Assembly (NCBI GenBank): GCA_963556495.2
Contig: OY747704.1
Span: 5,754,501 to 5,818,500, forward strand
Source: Valencia hispanica
Lineage: Eukaryota; Chordata; Actinopteri; Cyprinodontiformes; Valenciidae
Direction: 5' to 3'
Length of the DNA: 64,000 nt
In this document: positions 63,304-64,000 of the stretch, in pieces
Layout: each line of letters opens with the position of its first letter
Numbering within the stretch: position 1 is the first letter of the stretch
Program-made: the position numbers and the translations under genes
The notes under the pieces: model-generated
Databases searched by the model: none
What the model saw: the letters and a program-made list of their open reading frames with translations, nothing else
What the model was told of the DNA's origin: nothing

Positions 63304-64000
63304 TGTCATATGGTATATGTTTCAGATATTTAATGTTCAGATCTGAGTTTCTTTTTTTTTATACTGTACATTGATTATCCTTGAATGCTGAGCAAACATT
63401 TTGATACCATGTTGCTTTTACAGCAGTCTTCTAGCCAGGACCCTGAGTGGCTGGAGGCCCATTGGGCAGCTTCGTTTCCTGTAGGGGTAAGGGCTCTTCT
63501 GGCAGAGCTGGATGCAGGGAAGGTAGTATCCAATGACAGAACTGCGGTGCAGGGAGAGGAGAAAGCCATTAGTCTACACACAACGATGGCCATTATCTTT
63601 AAACAAGTGACGATTCTTTTTATTGCAAATACGCCAAATATTGATCAGGCTCCTATTATACTGTGGAAGAATAGCTATTACAGATGTTTTGTCTGATAGC
63701 AATTATATATATTTTAGGAATGTATGGTGGATTGAACACAACGGAATGTAAGGACTTTTTTTTTTTTTTTAATGAGAATGTAGGATTTTAAGGGATCCAT
63801 CAGCCATATACAAACATGTTTATGGAAACATTTAGGGTTAATAGATCTAAGGTTAGAGTTTAACTTTCTGCATTAGAAATCATAGATGTAAGATTCAATA
63901 CTGACTTAAGACAGTGTGGTCAGATTGTTGGGAGCAGAGAATATTTTAGGAATCTTTTTGTGCTACAATATGGTTCAGTGTTTTTTTTTTAAATATCATT
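63304..64000. other. cacna1b intron 1, unassigned; one uncertain frame
   Basis: A 103-codon plus-strand frame (63385-63696) includes 'QDPEWLEAHWAASFPVGVRA'. A 'cttttacag' precedes it and 'gtag|gggtaagg' follows, so a short exon is conceivable, but I recognise no family and Cav2 proteins have no such sequence. It may be the 5' part of a retroelement. The rest is AT-rich. Confidence 0.3.

Overview
The window is vertebrate, almost certainly teleost, nuclear DNA. It has widely spaced exons with consensus splice sites, AT-rich introns, microsatellites, and a dense load of fish-type repeats: Tc1/mariner elements, two CR1/L2-like LINE families, a tRNA-like SINE, hAT-like and palindromic MITEs. There are no bacterial signals, operons or CRISPR arrays.

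Two host genes are supported, both on the + strand. (1) EHMT1 (GLP), a histone H3K9 methyltransferase, is spread over 10.5-51.8 kb. I place 22 coding exons whose phases agree at every junction. In order they give a basic N-terminal segment, the Cys-rich RING-like region, ankyrin repeats, pre-SET, SET and post-SET, then a TAG stop at 51834-51836 and a poly(A) signal at 52306. The reading frame adds up to about 1020 residues; upstream exons may be missing. (2) The first coding exon of a Cav2-type calcium channel, cacna1b, lies at 60530-60789 and ends at a U12-type AT-AC donor. EHMT1 followed by CACNA1B on the same strand is the human 9q34.3 order, which supports both paralogue assignments.

Layout. 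0-7 kb: LINE and Tc1 fragments. 7-10.1 kb: possible promoter sequence, then a hAT-like MITE carrying a nested Tc1. 10.5-14.7 kb: EHMT1 N-terminal and Cys-rich exons. 14.7-24.1 kb: a large intron with a Tc1 that is itself split by an antisense LINE, and a hairpin MITE. 24.1-25.2 kb: exons leading into the ankyrin domain. 25.6-28.3 kb: a fold-back element with a zinc-ribbon-like ORF at its centre. 30.4-37.3 kb: ankyrin exons. 38-43 kb: LINEs and a TTAA-flanked element. 43.7-47.2 kb: pre-SET and the first part of SET. 47.5-51.4 kb: LINEs inside the intron that splits SET. 51.5-52.3 kb: end of SET, post-SET, 3' UTR. 52.4-59.5 kb: antisense LINE, MITE, Tc1 with nested SINE, LINE. 59.5-64 kb: cacna1b 5' region, exon 1 and intron 1 with another Tc1.

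The most notable point is that the predicted SET domain departs from mammalian GLP at several substrate-facing positions, including Ile at the Phe/Tyr switch just before the catalytic Asp-Tyr, while the zinc ligands, SAM motif and ankyrin cage aromatics are kept. Other points worth a look: two candidate GC-AG introns, absence of the acidic N-terminal segment of mammalian GLP, the U12 donor, and the layered transposon insertions whose order can be read directly.
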